Shown here piece by piece: positions 25,970 to 36,188 of a stretch of DNA of 64,000 nt; positions within the stretch are counted from its first letter, which is position 1, and each line of letters opens with the position of its first letter. The stretch comes from Enterococcus sp. 5H. GTDB lineage: Bacteria > Bacillota > Bacilli > Lactobacillales > Enterococcaceae. The notes beneath the pieces were generated by a model. It searched no databases and had not been told where the DNA came from. It saw nothing but the letters and a program-made list of their open reading frames with translations. A program made the position numbers and the translations under genes. Where the stretch lies: assembly GCF_028128615.1 (NCBI RefSeq), contig NZ_AMDP01000019.1:186001-250000 (forward strand), written 5' to 3'.

Positions 25970-28036
25970 TTAATCAGGTTCTTCTAATAGAGTGCGAATA
26001 TTTTTAAAAGCTGCTCTGTTAGGATAGTGAATCATTTCTTCTTTTACTTCTTCCCAATGTGGGCCGAAAACGTGATCTACTCTTCCTTGTTCATCGAATG
26101 TTAGGATTAATTTTTCTTCGTTTTCACTATCTTGATCGGAAACGATAAATTTAATGCTGGGTTCTTTCACTAAATATAGAAAGCCTTTTTTCAAATTCCC
26201 AGAGGTTGGTTCATTCAAATTATTTTCTATAACTTTTTTCACATTTTCAGAAAGGTAGTCGCTATATTGTAACAGATTTTCTTGTTTCTTGTCTGAAAAT
26301 AGGAATTTTTTAATAAAAATATAGGTGGAACTTTCTGGGTTGATTAGTGTAGATTGCTGTAATTGTTGAAACTGATCCTCTGGTAATGATTGCCAGTCAT
26401 TTCCGTAAACAGCTTCGAGTGAAGAATCACTATAAGTTGCTTTTAGAATGCAAAGTAACTCATCATTATTATAAATAGCATGTATATTATCAGCATTGTT
26501 GATAGTATTTGACTCAAATTTAAAATTAGAATCATCATTATATTTAGCAGTATCTTTATCAACATATTCTTGCAAGAGTTCCTTAACGCTATAGTTAGTA
26601 ACGCATGTATCAATAAATAATTGCTTACCTTCAGGATCATTTGAAGCATAGAAGTAGTGGGCAAAACGTTCTGTCAATGTTCCTTCATAAAGCTCTTTTT
26701 TATCTTCAACCACGATTTCCTCTTCACTATCTTCCTCGTAAAAAGTTTGAGCTGTTTGAAAATCTGTGCTGTCGTATGTTTTTTGCTCAGATGAATTAGA
26801 GAATAGCATACTAATGTTAGATAGCAGTACAAAAAAAGCTACGATTGCTGGAAAGAAGAAAAGTTGTACAAGGGTTGTTAGCACAGGTCGCTCTTTTTTC
26901 TTACGCTCTTCTCTTCTAATTTTTCGAAACTCTTTTTTTTCTTGCTTAGATAAATGAGGATAAATTTTTTTGATTTGTTTTAGTAGTAAATTTCTTCTAG
27001 GACTATCTAATTGTTTCCAAAAGTTGAAAGCATAAGAATATTTTTGGGTTTTGATAAAGATCAACGAGAGCAGTAAGAAAAATAAATCATCAGAAATTGT
27101 TAGTTCTTCTTTATGCCAATTATCAAAGGCTTCTGTTTTGAGTTTTTCAGGAGCTTTATTTAGTAATTCATAATAAGTGTTTAAGAAAACAGTTGTTGGA
27201 TTACTGTTCATAGATTTAGTTCGATCCAGTAAAATTTTGAAATGTGTTTTAGCTGCAGTTGTATTCAACAAGCCGTTTGTTGTATCCAATAAGTCAATCA
27301 TCTGTAGATTCCAAAGTTCACTATCTTCAGAAAATAGTTCAGCACAGTCACTAATTTCTACACTAATATCCATATTATAAGATTTCCGATTAACAATTGC
27401 TTGGTAAATGTTATAGCGTAGGAAAAAATATCTTTTACGATTTTCTTTTGGAATTTTACTGGCAACTTGGAAAGAAAATGGTGGTACATTGTAAATATTG
27501 TTTTTTAAATAAATAAAATCGGTGGATATAAAACGCTCTTGTCCAATATGATCTGTTAATTCGAATAAATCAAAAGTTTGAAAAAGTGAACGAATGATAT
27601 TTCTTGATAAACAAGGATAGTTTTCCACTAAAAATAATTGGATCGTGTATGAATTATTCATGTATTCATCAATTGACCAATGATTGATTGATGAAGTTAA
27701 ATTTTTCCATCCGGATAAGTCATCAAAATAATCCTCAGTTGCTACTAGCTGGTGTAAATTTTCAGAAAATGAGTTTTCTTTTTGGAACGTATAGTCTAGA
27801 GAATCGGTACTATTAGTTGTATCGGAAATTATGACAGGTTCAATTTTATAATCATTATCAGGTTCAGTTTTACTAATTTTTGACAGATGTAGAGCTAGAT
27901 CGAATGCTGTTTTAAGTTGCTGAAATTCTTCTGGTTGTTCATCAGGAAAAATTGTTTTTAATTTTGCGGCATAAGCACGTTTAATTGCCTTTTTATCTGA
28001 TGTTTCTGCTATTTCTAAAATTTTCCAAGGATTCAT
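25970..28036 (-). CDS. Membrane protein with degenerate N-terminal J domain
   Basis: 688 residues. Residues 2-50 look like a J domain of the DjlC-like type (NPWKILEIAETSDKKAIKRA ... QQLKTAFDLAL), but the invariant HPD reads FPD at 30-32. About 330 soluble, partly repeat-like helical residues follow, then one membrane segment near 386-410 and an acidic ~275-residue C-terminal region. Start ATG 28036 overlaps the Hsp70 stop as ATGA, so the two are translated together. Probably the dedicated co-chaperone or client-recruiting partner of that Hsp70; the mutated HPD makes stimulation of ATPase uncertain. Confidence 0.75.
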   Translation of the reverse strand: MNPWKILEIAETSDKKAIKRAYAAKLKTIFPDEQPEEFQQLKTAFDLALHLSKISKTEPDNDYKIEPVIISDTTNSTDSLDYTFQKENSFSENLHQLVATEDYFDDLSGWKNLTSSINHWSIDEYMNNSYTIQLFLVENYPCLSRNIIRSLFQTFDLFELTDHIGQERFISTDFIYLKNNIYNVPPFSFQVASKIPKENRKRYFFLRYNIYQAIVNRKSYNMDISVEISDCAELFSEDSELWNLQMIDLLDTTNGLLNTTAAKTHFKILLDRTKSMNSNPTTVFLNTYYELLNKAPEKLKTEAFDNWHKEELTISDDLFFLLLSLIFIKTQKYSYAFNFWKQLDSPRRNLLLKQIKKIYPHLSKQEKKEFRKIRREERKKKERPVLTTLVQLFFFPAIVAFFVLLSNISMLFSNSSEQKTYDSTDFQTAQTFYEEDSEEEIVVEDKKELYEGTLTERFAHYFYASNDPEGKQLFIDTCVTNYSVKELLQEYVDKDTAKYNDDSNFKFESNTINNADNIHAIYNNDELLCILKATYSDSSLEAVYGNDWQSLPEDQFQQLQQSTLINPESSTYIFIKKFLFSDKKQENLLQYSDYLSENVKKVIENNLNEPTSGNLKKGFLYLVKEPSIKFIVSDQDSENEEKLILTFDEQGRVDHVFGPHWEEVKEEMIHYPNRAAFKNIRTLLEEPD

Positions 28037-29721
28037 AACCACAACCCTTTTTCAATTTCATTCAACTTTCGAGTAATTTCAACAGCTGTTCGTTTTGTCA
28101 ATATTTCCTCTTGTTTTTCCAAGATATTGTTAAAATGAAAAAGCAGTGATTGAACTTGTTCACGTTGTTGCCCGGTTGTCTCGGCGTAGAATCTTTCCAA
28201 GCGAGCAAGTAATAAACGATTTTCAGCACGATCTTTTGGATGAACTTTTAAAGCATTTAGCTTTTGTAAACTATCGTACATTTGTTGTTCTGATAATTTT
28301 CCAGGTGAACTTTCAATAATTAGTTGTTCTGTACGCCCATTTTTGTCGGAAACTAAAACTTCGAGTAAACCATTAGCATCATAGGTAAAACGACAGTCAA
28401 TCGGTGTATTTTCAGGAGCGGACGGAATGTGAATTTCCAGCTCACCGATTTTTAAATTGTTTTTGACCATCGGATTTTCTCCTTGGTAGATAGAAAAATT
28501 CACACAAGTTTGGTTGTCATAAATTGTATAAAAAGTCTTTATTTTACTGACAGGAACAGTCGTATTACGTTCGATGATTGGTGAGTAGATACCAGCCATA
28601 TAACCATCACTTGTTCTACTGACAGTTTCAATTCCTAGTGTATACGCGCAAACATCCGTTAACATCAGTTCGCTGACCATAGAACGATCTTGCTTTAAGG
28701 CTGCTTGAATGCCAGCACCGTGTCCAACAGCTTCATCTGGGTTTATTTGTGTATAAGGAATAGTTTGTAGTAAACGAGAAAAATAGTTACGGACAATTGG
28801 ATTTTTTGTCGCGCCTCCAATTAGAATAACTTGGTCAATATCCTTAATACTGATCTTTCCATCATTTAAGACGCGGCTGATTGGTTGTCTCATTTTAGCT
28901 AGAAGAGGTTCACATAAATCTTTGTATCGCTCTTGAGATAATTCGTATGAGTAGGTTTTGTTTTCCCATTCAAAATTAAAAGAAAAAGATTCTTGAGTAG
29001 CTATTGTGCGTTTTAATAGTTCTGCTTTTTGATATAAAACTGACTGTGCTGTAGCAGATAAAAGAGTGTCACTTAATTGATTTTTTTTCAAGCAATCTTT
29101 TACAATTACATGAGTGAAATCTTCACCGCCTAAATGATTATCTCCCGCAATCGCTTCTACTTGCATGATACCATCGAACATTTCCAATAATGATACGTCA
29201 AAAGTTCCGCCGCCTAAATCTACAACTAAAATTGATTGATCTGCTTCTTTATGAAATCCGTATGCGATTGCTGCTGCGGTAGGTTCACTGATTAGATTTT
29301 GGACAGTTAAACCAGCTAGTTTCGCAGCTTCAATTGTCGCTTCTCGTTGAACATTGTTGAAATAAGCTGGAACGCTAATTATGACTTTTTCACATGTTTG
29401 CTTTAAAAAATTTTCAGCGTCCTCTTTTAAACTACGTAAGATTAAAGAAGACAATTCTACAGGTGTAAATGAATGCCTGCCAAGAGTATATTGTTTATCT
29501 GTTCCCATAAAACGTTTGAAGGTTGCTGCGGTTAATTGAGGGTGACTAATTAGTCTTTCTTTAGCAATAGCCCCGATTAAAAGCTCCCCGTTATCATCTA
29601 TACCAACTACAGATGGTGTCAGTGTTTGACCAAACTGATTTTTTATTAGTTGAACCGATGTGCCGTCCCAGAAAGATACCAGACTATTCGATGTTCCTAA
29701 ATCAATCCTTATTATTTTCAT
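28033..29721 (-). CDS. Hsp70-family chaperone, DnaK/HscC-like
   Basis: 562 residues, shorter than DnaK. The ATPase domain is complete: IRIDLGTSNSLVSFW, then VPAYFNNVQREAT, VVDLGGGTFDVSLLE and LIGGATKNP. A shortened substrate-binding domain and a helical lid (ends near KGLWL) follow. The form resembles HscC, a specialised Hsp70 paired with a membrane J protein (DjlC) in E. coli. It is not the main dnaK: no grpE, dnaJ or hrcA is near. I chose ATG 29721 with AAAGGGG 6 bases upstream. It is followed by the overlapping J-like gene and then a DacA gene. Confidence 0.88.
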   Translation of the reverse strand: MKIIRIDLGTSNSLVSFWDGTSVQLIKNQFGQTLTPSVVGIDDNGELLIGAIAKERLISHPQLTAATFKRFMGTDKQYTLGRHSFTPVELSSLILRSLKEDAENFLKQTCEKVIISVPAYFNNVQREATIEAAKLAGLTVQNLISEPTAAAIAYGFHKEADQSILVVDLGGGTFDVSLLEMFDGIMQVEAIAGDNHLGGEDFTHVIVKDCLKKNQLSDTLLSATAQSVLYQKAELLKRTIATQESFSFNFEWENKTYSYELSQERYKDLCEPLLAKMRQPISRVLNDGKISIKDIDQVILIGGATKNPIVRNYFSRLLQTIPYTQINPDEAVGHGAGIQAALKQDRSMVSELMLTDVCAYTLGIETVSRTSDGYMAGIYSPIIERNTTVPVSKIKTFYTIYDNQTCVNFSIYQGENPMVKNNLKIGELEIHIPSAPENTPIDCRFTYDANGLLEVLVSDKNGRTEQLIIESSPGKLSEQQMYDSLQKLNALKVHPKDRAENRLLLARLERFYAETTGQQREQVQSLLFHFNNILEKQEEILTKRTAVEITRKLNEIEKGLWL

Positions 29722-29880
29722 ATTTTCCCCTTTGTATTGAATTATCATATATTTTATATATAAAGTATAACATGTTTATTTTACGTGAAAAGGGAATAAA
29801 AGGGTATGCTTTTTGTTGATTTTTATAAAAAGTAATTATTTCATAATTTTGGTATAATTTAGAAGATGGAGGTGATTGAA

Positions 29881-31572
29881 ATGTTGATTGAACAAATGGT
29901 TGCATCAGAATGGGCAAAGTACTCCCAACAAGTTTCTGATAGTATCCAATTACTGCCTTTTTACGATAGTCATACGTTGGCAAGGCAAGTATTTCGCAAA
30001 AAAGTAGGAGAAAATTCTGGTGGAGCTTATGTCGTTTATCGTGGAAAGGTGCCCAGTTTATTTGTATTGATGGAAAATGGTAAAGTGACAAATTTACTTA
30101 TTAAAGAGTCCCTTAAAATTAGCTGGACGACTATTTTCACTATGATCGAAAATTTGTTTAAACAATCATTTCAGCCAGAAATTTTATTTAACTTTTCTAG
30201 ATCACTTACACTTCATTTACAGGAAGTCTTTCTGCAGCAAGGCTATACTATACAAAAAGAAAATCGAGTAATTAAAAAACTTTCTTATCGCACTGCTCTT
30301 GTACTTGGCGGAGGCGGGGCTAGAGGGGCATATCAAATTGGTGTTTGGCAAGCATTGAAAGAACTAGGGATACCTTTTGATATTATTACAGGGACTTCGG
30401 TAGGTGCGCTAAATGGAGCTTTGATTTTACAGGATGATTTTGAAGCAGCAAAAAATATGTGGGAAAAAATAGATACGCAGCAGATATTGGCATTTCCGAC
30501 AGTCAAGGCGTCTAGTGACACTTTTGGCAGTATGGTTGGTCAAATTGGTTCGTTTACCCTGAATGCGCTCCAGTCTAAAGGTGTTTCTACACAGCCTCTG
30601 AGAAATCTAATTGATGATACCTTTTCACAAGAGAAACTAGAACAGAATACGATTGAATTTTATTTAGTCACTACACAATTGCCCAATATGCTGGAAAAAG
30701 TGATCTATTTTAATGAATGTAAAAATAATCAATGGCAAGAGTGGCTATTGGCTTCGGCTTCATTTTTCCCAGCAATGGCGGCGGCAAAAATTGGCAATAA
30801 CTTATACGTAGATGGCGGTTATCGCAACAATGTACCGTGTGATGTAGCGCTAAATCATGGCGCAACGGAATGTATTGTTGTGGATGTTAAAGGTCCGGGT
30901 ATAAGCAAACCAATCAAAGTACCGGAAGCAACGTCTTATTTATTTTTACAAACACCGTGGTCGATGGGAGCAGTTCTTTTGTTTGATGGCGCACGTTCAG
31001 TTCAAAATATTAAACTGGGCTATCTGGAAACCATAAGAACGATTAGTAAAAAATACCTTGGATACTGGTATACTTTCGATGAAACTTTTGCTCAGATGGA
31101 GAAGTTTCAACAAGCTTTTTTTGATTTTATCAGGGATGCATATCAGCTGAATTTATGGTATTCTGTTGAACAACAAAATAAAATTTGTAAAAAATTGCGT
31201 AAATTTTATAGAGACAGGGTGTATTCGGAAAATATCGGTTTAGTTTTATTGGAATTGCTGGCGAAAAACCAAGAGATTACAGCTTCAAAATTATATACAA
31301 TTGATGAGCTGGTTGAGTCTATCCAACGAAGTAGCGAAGTAAAAGTGGACTTGGTAGAAACAATAGGAATGATCTCCATTCAGGAGTGGCTGAAAAAATA
31401 CTATACGGATTATTTTTTACTTTCGGAGAAACAGCAAGTAGCTTTGATGACAAATATACTTGATGCAGATGAAAAAGAAAAACCGCAGCGATTAGCATTT
31501 TTATTAGACAAATTACCTGTCCAAGTGTTACAAATTTTAATGAAGGAATTTATCATACAAGGAGTGAAGTGA
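29881..31572 (+). CDS. Patatin-like phospholipase
   Basis: 563 residues. The patatin domain (about 138-330) has the oxyanion loop GGGGARGAY near 144, the nucleophile GTSVG near 170 and DGGYRN near 311, completing the Ser-Asp dyad. An N-terminal ~135 residues and a C-terminal ~230 residues have no recognised domain. Such proteins hydrolyse membrane or storage lipids; no signal peptide is seen, so it acts in the cytosol or at the inner membrane face. I chose ATG 29881, 6 bases after GGAGGTG. It is divergent from the Hsp70/J operon and followed after 2 bases by the PC4-like gene. Confidence 0.88.
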   Translation: MLIEQMVASEWAKYSQQVSDSIQLLPFYDSHTLARQVFRKKVGENSGGAYVVYRGKVPSLFVLMENGKVTNLLIKESLKISWTTIFTMIENLFKQSFQPEILFNFSRSLTLHLQEVFLQQGYTIQKENRVIKKLSYRTALVLGGGGARGAYQIGVWQALKELGIPFDIITGTSVGALNGALILQDDFEAAKNMWEKIDTQQILAFPTVKASSDTFGSMVGQIGSFTLNALQSKGVSTQPLRNLIDDTFSQEKLEQNTIEFYLVTTQLPNMLEKVIYFNECKNNQWQEWLLASASFFPAMAAAKIGNNLYVDGGYRNNVPCDVALNHGATECIVVDVKGPGISKPIKVPEATSYLFLQTPWSMGAVLLFDGARSVQNIKLGYLETIRTISKKYLGYWYTFDETFAQMEKFQQAFFDFIRDAYQLNLWYSVEQQNKICKKLRKFYRDRVYSENIGLVLLELLAKNQEITASKLYTIDELVESIQRSSEVKVDLVETIGMISIQEWLKKYYTDYFLLSEKQQVALMTNILDADEKEKPQRLAFLLDKLPVQVLQILMKEFIIQGVK

Positions 31573-31574
31573 AC

Positions 31575-31793
31575 ATGGCACAAGAATTTTCATATGAAAT
31601 CGTAGAAGAAATTGCAGTATTATCAGAAAGTCCCAAGGGTTGGCGTAAGGAGTTTAACTTAGTCAGCTGGAATGGTCGTCCACCGAAATTTGATTTAAGA
31701 GAATGGGCACCGAACCATGAAAAGATGGGCAAAGGGATTACTTTGTCGAATGAAGAGTTTGAGATATTGTCAAATACGATAAAATCTATGTAG
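31575..31793 (+). CDS. YdbC/PC4-family ssDNA-binding protein
   Basis: 72 residues resembling the bacterial YdbC family, whose fold matches eukaryotic coactivator PC4 and binds single-stranded nucleic acid (GWRKEFNLVSWNGRPPKFDL, then REWAP). Start ATG 31575 with GGAGTG 8 bases upstream; a GTG two codons earlier overlaps the previous stop. It sits between the patatin gene and yicC, 16 bases from the latter, so the three are probably one transcript. Confidence 0.85.
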   Translation: MAQEFSYEIVEEIAVLSESPKGWRKEFNLVSWNGRPPKFDLREWAPNHEKMGKGITLSNEEFEILSNTIKSM

Positions 31794-31809
31794 AAGGGAC
31801 ACCCTGTCA

Positions 31810-32694
31810 ATGAAAAGTATGACTGGTTTTGGGAAAGCAGCATTTTTAAATGATACCTATCAAATTGATGTGGAGATTAAAAGTGTTAACCAACGATTTT
31901 TAGATATTCAATTACGGATGCCAAAAGAAGTTAATCCGTATGAAATGGCAATTCGACAACTAATCAAGGAAACTTTGCAGCGTGGGCGGACCGAAGCCTA
32001 TATTAATATCAAACAAATGGGTAGCAGTAACAAAGAAGTGTTTATCCATTGGGAATTAATACATCAGTTATTGAGAGATGTACAACAAGAATTAGTGGAA
32101 AAATACCCTGAGGCTACATTTGATCCAGCGCAAAATATTAATCAGCTGTTGAATAATTCAGATTATGTTGAAGTGACTGAGAAACAAGAATCCGATGAAA
32201 ACTTTGGTCAAATTATTTTAGATGTTGTGAAAAAGGCAGTCTTAAAAATTGATGCCAGCCGTTTAGCAGAAGGAGAAAAAATTCAACAAGTATTGGCTAC
32301 ATACAGTCAGGACTTTATTGGATTAGTGAATGATTTATCGGGGTTTGTTACTGTTTATGAACAAGATTATCGTGATAAATTCGAAGCAAAGCTGAATGAC
32401 TGGTTAGGCAGCCAAGTGGAAGAATCACGCCTTTTGACAGAATTAGCGATTTTATTGGAAAAAGGAGATATTCATGAAGAATTAGATCGTTTGGCAATTC
32501 ATGTGGAAAAATTACAGGAATTATTGGTTCAAGCTGAACCCGTCGGACGTGAGCTGGATTTTCTGATTCAGGAAATGAACCGTGAAGTCAATACGATAGG
32601 CTCTAAGTCAAGCTCGATCGAAATTAAAAATATTGTCGTTCAAATGAAAACGATTCTGGAAAAGATTCGAGAACAAGTTCAAAACGTAGAATAA
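31810..32694 (+). CDS. yicC: YicC-family endoribonuclease-associated protein
   Basis: 294 residues with the family's N-terminal MKSMTGFGKA and C-terminal EMNREVNTIGSKSSSIEI. YicC proteins are widespread and have been linked to RNA cleavage and small-RNA turnover. In many Firmicutes yicC directly precedes gmk and rpoZ; here a 95-aa gene, a convergent dacA paralogue and the gmk leader lie between. The ribosome site is a modest AGAAGGG. Confidence 0.92.
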   Translation: MKSMTGFGKAAFLNDTYQIDVEIKSVNQRFLDIQLRMPKEVNPYEMAIRQLIKETLQRGRTEAYINIKQMGSSNKEVFIHWELIHQLLRDVQQELVEKYPEATFDPAQNINQLLNNSDYVEVTEKQESDENFGQIILDVVKKAVLKIDASRLAEGEKIQQVLATYSQDFIGLVNDLSGFVTVYEQDYRDKFEAKLNDWLGSQVEESRLLTELAILLEKGDIHEELDRLAIHVEKLQELLVQAEPVGRELDFLIQEMNREVNTIGSKSSSIEIKNIVVQMKTILEKIREQVQNVE

Positions 32695-32705
32695 TAGAAA
32701 ATAAT

Positions 32706-32733
32706 TTGTGATTTTCTCCTTTAACGTTATAAT
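32706..32733 (+). promoter_or_regulatory. Promoter of the 95-aa gene
   Basis: TTGTGA (32706-32711), 16-bp spacer, TATAAT (32728-32733), about 30 bases before the start codon. Confidence 0.6.
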
Positions 32734-32764
32734 TAAATAGAAGAAAGCGAAGAGGTGAATAATT

Positions 32765-33052
32765 ATGTCAAACTATTATGATGTAACGTTCCATGAATTA
32801 AGCGGTAAATCAGTAGTAAAAAGAGAAATCATTTCTGATAAAGAATCTTTCGATGTCTGGCAAGATGCGTGTGTTACATTTACAGATGATGAATTAAATA
32901 TTCAGGTGAATGAAGATACGTTTGTTACATTGAATCGTCGTTTTGTGGTTAGAATTGATGTTGAAATAGTCGATGGTCCTGTGGATAAAAAAATCAAACG
33001 GCATGATGAAATTATGGGTGTTGTGAATACTTTGTCAAATATGGGCTTTTAA
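32765..33052 (+). CDS. Unrecognised 95-aa acidic protein
   Basis: I do not recognise this family. The protein is short, acidic and mostly beta-like (YYDVTFHELSGKSVVKREII; DTFVTLNRRFVVRIDVEIV), with no signal peptide or membrane segment. GAAGAGGTG precedes the ATG, and it has its own promoter and a strong terminator, which argues for a real, independently expressed gene. The terminator is shared with the convergent DacA paralogue. Confidence 0.7.
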   Translation: MSNYYDVTFHELSGKSVVKREIISDKESFDVWQDACVTFTDDELNIQVNEDTFVTLNRRFVVRIDVEIVDGPVDKKIKRHDEIMGVVNTLSNMGF

Positions 33053-33060
33053 AAGAAAAT

Positions 33061-33103
33061 ACAAAAGGTGAGTAGAACGACATTCGTTTTACTCACCTTT
33101 TGT
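33061..33103. terminator. Bidirectional terminator between 95-aa gene and second DacA paralogue
   Basis: An almost continuous ~19-bp stem (33061-33080 / 33084-33103) containing AAAAGGTGAGTA / TACTCACCTTTT, with a 3-base loop. Confidence 0.9.
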
Positions 33104-33105
33104 AT

Positions 33106-34551
33106 TTAATGAAAAATAACAATAGCTACAGCTGAAAGTAGGAATAAAAGACCGATTGTAAAAAGTAGATGGGTAGTTGGTGTTGATCTTTTGCGGCTGC
33201 CGCGTTTCACACCGGCTACTCGTTTTCTAAAAACTCTTGAAAAAAGCAATGAAAGTATACCTAAAATAGACAAGATGCTGCTAAGTAAATAATTAGGACT
33301 TTTTCTATTTGCTTTTGTGGGAGAGCTGCTTTTTTGCGGTTTTGTTTTTGGCAGAACGGACTCATCTGTTCCAACAGTCTCTTGGAAGCTAACGCTTTGC
33401 GCAGGAATGTTAGGCGAAACTTGTCCTAAGTCACTTTTTAAGGACAGCTGACCATTGTCTAAAGTAAAAATAGGACCAGAGTCTTTTTTTACAAGACCGT
33501 AAAAATCATTTGCTACATTGATGTCTTTTTTATTAATCGTGTTTGTACCTTTGGCAAGTAGCTTTTTATAATCATAAGTTGAAAAAACATGATCTAAAAT
33601 TGCATTTCCAGCAATGTGCCGTTCGTATTCACCTTCTTGGTCAGACCAATCGCCAACACCTAAAATAACTTCGATAAGTCGTACATCACCTTTTTTAGCA
33701 GCAGCGATGTAATTGAAAGCACCAGTGGGACTTGATCCAGTTTTTAAACCATCTACCCCTTCATAACCATATTTTGTCCCAGGTAATGAATAATTATAAG
33801 CTTCGAACGTTTCAGCGTAAGGGGTATTTTCCATTGTTGTGACTACAGGTTTGCTAGTAAATTGTAGGACATCAGGATATTTTTTTAGCAGGTTGTAAGT
33901 TAAAATAGCTAGGTCGCGCGCAGTCGATTTATTTTCACCATTAGGGTCAATTCCTTCTGGCTGATAAAGGCCTTCAAAAGCGCCTATCTGTGCGCCGCTA
34001 CAATTATAATAAATTGTATTGGTCATACCTAATTCCGCTGCTTTCGCATTCATTTTATGGATAAAAGCTGCTTCATCGTTGTCAGAAACTAGATTAGCTA
34101 ACATTATTGTCGCAACATTTGAAGAAGGAACTGCAACCATCGTAAAGATATCACGGACAGGGTAGTCGACATTTGGTGAAATTTTATTGTTGCTTAACGC
34201 ATAGATTTGAGATATTTTTACGTCCTTTTCAGTTGCTTGAATAGTAGTATCTAAAGTGAACTTCCCTTGTTCTATTGCTTCTAAAGCCAAATACATTGTC
34301 ATAACTTTAGCAATACTGGCTGGACTCCAAATTAAGTCTGGCTGATCTGACCATAGGATTTGCCCGGTTGCTGCATCAATAACGATGGATGCTTTAGGTC
34401 GATATGTTTCTTTAACAGGAAAACCGGCTTTTTTACCAAATTCCATCAAGTCTTCTTCTGCATAGGCTGTTTGAATGATGCTTCCAAATGATAGATAAGC
34501 AGAAAAAAACAGAGCTAGTGCTAATTTAAAAAATATATTTCTTGGGAACAT
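33106..34551 (-). CDS. D-alanyl-D-alanine carboxypeptidase, DacA-type (paralogue 2)
   Basis: 481 residues: signal peptide 1-31, S11 domain with SIAK at 79-82, SSN at 143-145 and KTG at 270-272, a C-terminal domain and two C-terminal hydrophobic segments. It aligns without gaps to the paralogue at 24516-25952 over at least the first 270 residues. I chose ATG 34551 because AAAGGA lies 9 bases upstream; the ATG at 34569 has no ribosome site. It is the only gene of its transcript. Two low-molecular-weight PBPs this close suggest an old local duplication now split by intervening genes. Confidence 0.92.
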   Translation of the reverse strand: MFPRNIFFKLALALFFSAYLSFGSIIQTAYAEEDLMEFGKKAGFPVKETYRPKASIVIDAATGQILWSDQPDLIWSPASIAKVMTMYLALEAIEQGKFTLDTTIQATEKDVKISQIYALSNNKISPNVDYPVRDIFTMVAVPSSNVATIMLANLVSDNDEAAFIHKMNAKAAELGMTNTIYYNCSGAQIGAFEGLYQPEGIDPNGENKSTARDLAILTYNLLKKYPDVLQFTSKPVVTTMENTPYAETFEAYNYSLPGTKYGYEGVDGLKTGSSPTGAFNYIAAAKKGDVRLIEVILGVGDWSDQEGEYERHIAGNAILDHVFSTYDYKKLLAKGTNTINKKDINVANDFYGLVKKDSGPIFTLDNGQLSLKSDLGQVSPNIPAQSVSFQETVGTDESVLPKTKPQKSSSPTKANRKSPNYLLSSILSILGILSLLFSRVFRKRVAGVKRGSRKRSTPTTHLLFTIGLLFLLSAVAIVIFH

Positions 34552-34830
34552 AGATTGAAATCCTTTCATTTGTTCAAGTTTTACTAGAAAATAAGATGAT
34601 TATGTTATTCTGAAAATAGCTTGTTACTTTATTTTACTTGAAAAGCATAGTTGTTGTATATGGTTTTTGGTATTTTTATCATAAAAATATGTTATGTTAA
34701 AATTATAATAATTGTATAAATAAATTAAATGGTTACCATGGTTTAATCGGAACGCTGTTTAAGAGTAGTTTACCTGATGTTAAAATTAAAATGAGTCATT
34801 CTTTTTTTGGAAATATTAATTAATAAGGTC
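34552..34830. other. AT-rich region upstream of the gmk promoter
   Basis: This stretch between dacA paralogue 2 and the gmk promoter has no ORF I can support. It contains a palindromic patch ATGGTTACCATGG near 34729-34741 that could be an operator, and a TATAAT-like run near 34702. The DacA promoter should also lie here but was not resolved. Confidence 0.4.
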
Positions 34831-34859
34831 TTGAAAATTACTGAAAAAAAGTGCATTAT
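34831..34859 (+). promoter_or_regulatory. Probable promoter of gmk-rpoZ
   Basis: TTGAAA (34831-34836), 17-bp spacer, CATTAT (34854-34859). Initiation near 34866 would place all three tandem elements (34883-35240) in a ~390-nt 5' leader. Confidence 0.5.
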
Positions 34860-34882
34860 AGAACTAATACTTTATTAATGCT

Positions 34883-35869
<987 letters not shown>

Positions 35870-35873
35870 GCTT

Positions 35874-36179
35874 ATGATGTTAAAACCATCTATTGACTCA
35901 TTATTAAAAGAAGTACCATCAAAATATTCACTTGTTATTTTAGCGAGTAAACGTGCGCATGAATTAGACGAAGGTGCTCAACCAACGTTAGAAAGTTTTG
36001 AATCTGTTAAAAGTGTAGGGCAAGCTTTAGAAGAAATTGATGCTTCAACAGTAATCAACGACCCTAGACCAGAAGAAAAACGTGAAAGAATGCGTATGGC
36101 TAAAGAAGAGCAAAAAATAAGACGTGAACAAGAACAAAAAGAACTTGAAAATCGCATTCGCGATGAAAAAAGTATCTAA
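35874..36179 (+). CDS. rpoZ: DNA-directed RNA polymerase omega subunit
   Basis: 101 residues. [30 protein letters not shown] is the omega core that wraps the beta-prime C terminus; the C-terminal half is a charged helix typical of lactic acid bacteria. Starts at 35874 and 35877 are both possible; the gmk stop lies just upstream, so translation is probably coupled. Confidence 0.96.
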   Translation: MMLKPSIDSLLKEVPSKYSLVILASKRAHELDEGAQPTLESFESVKSVGQALEEIDASTVINDPRPEEKRERMRMAKEEQKIRREQEQKELENRIRDEKSI

Positions 36180-36188
36180 ACTATAGAT

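Noticed and set aside
28033-29721. Main heat-shock dnaK
   Set aside because: Too short, no hrcA-grpE-dnaJ neighbours or CIRCE element, and it is coupled to a specialised J-like membrane protein.
29881-31793. CBASS-type phage defence operon
   Set aside because: A patatin effector alone is not enough; no cyclic nucleotide synthase, ubiquitin-like or other defence gene is nearby.
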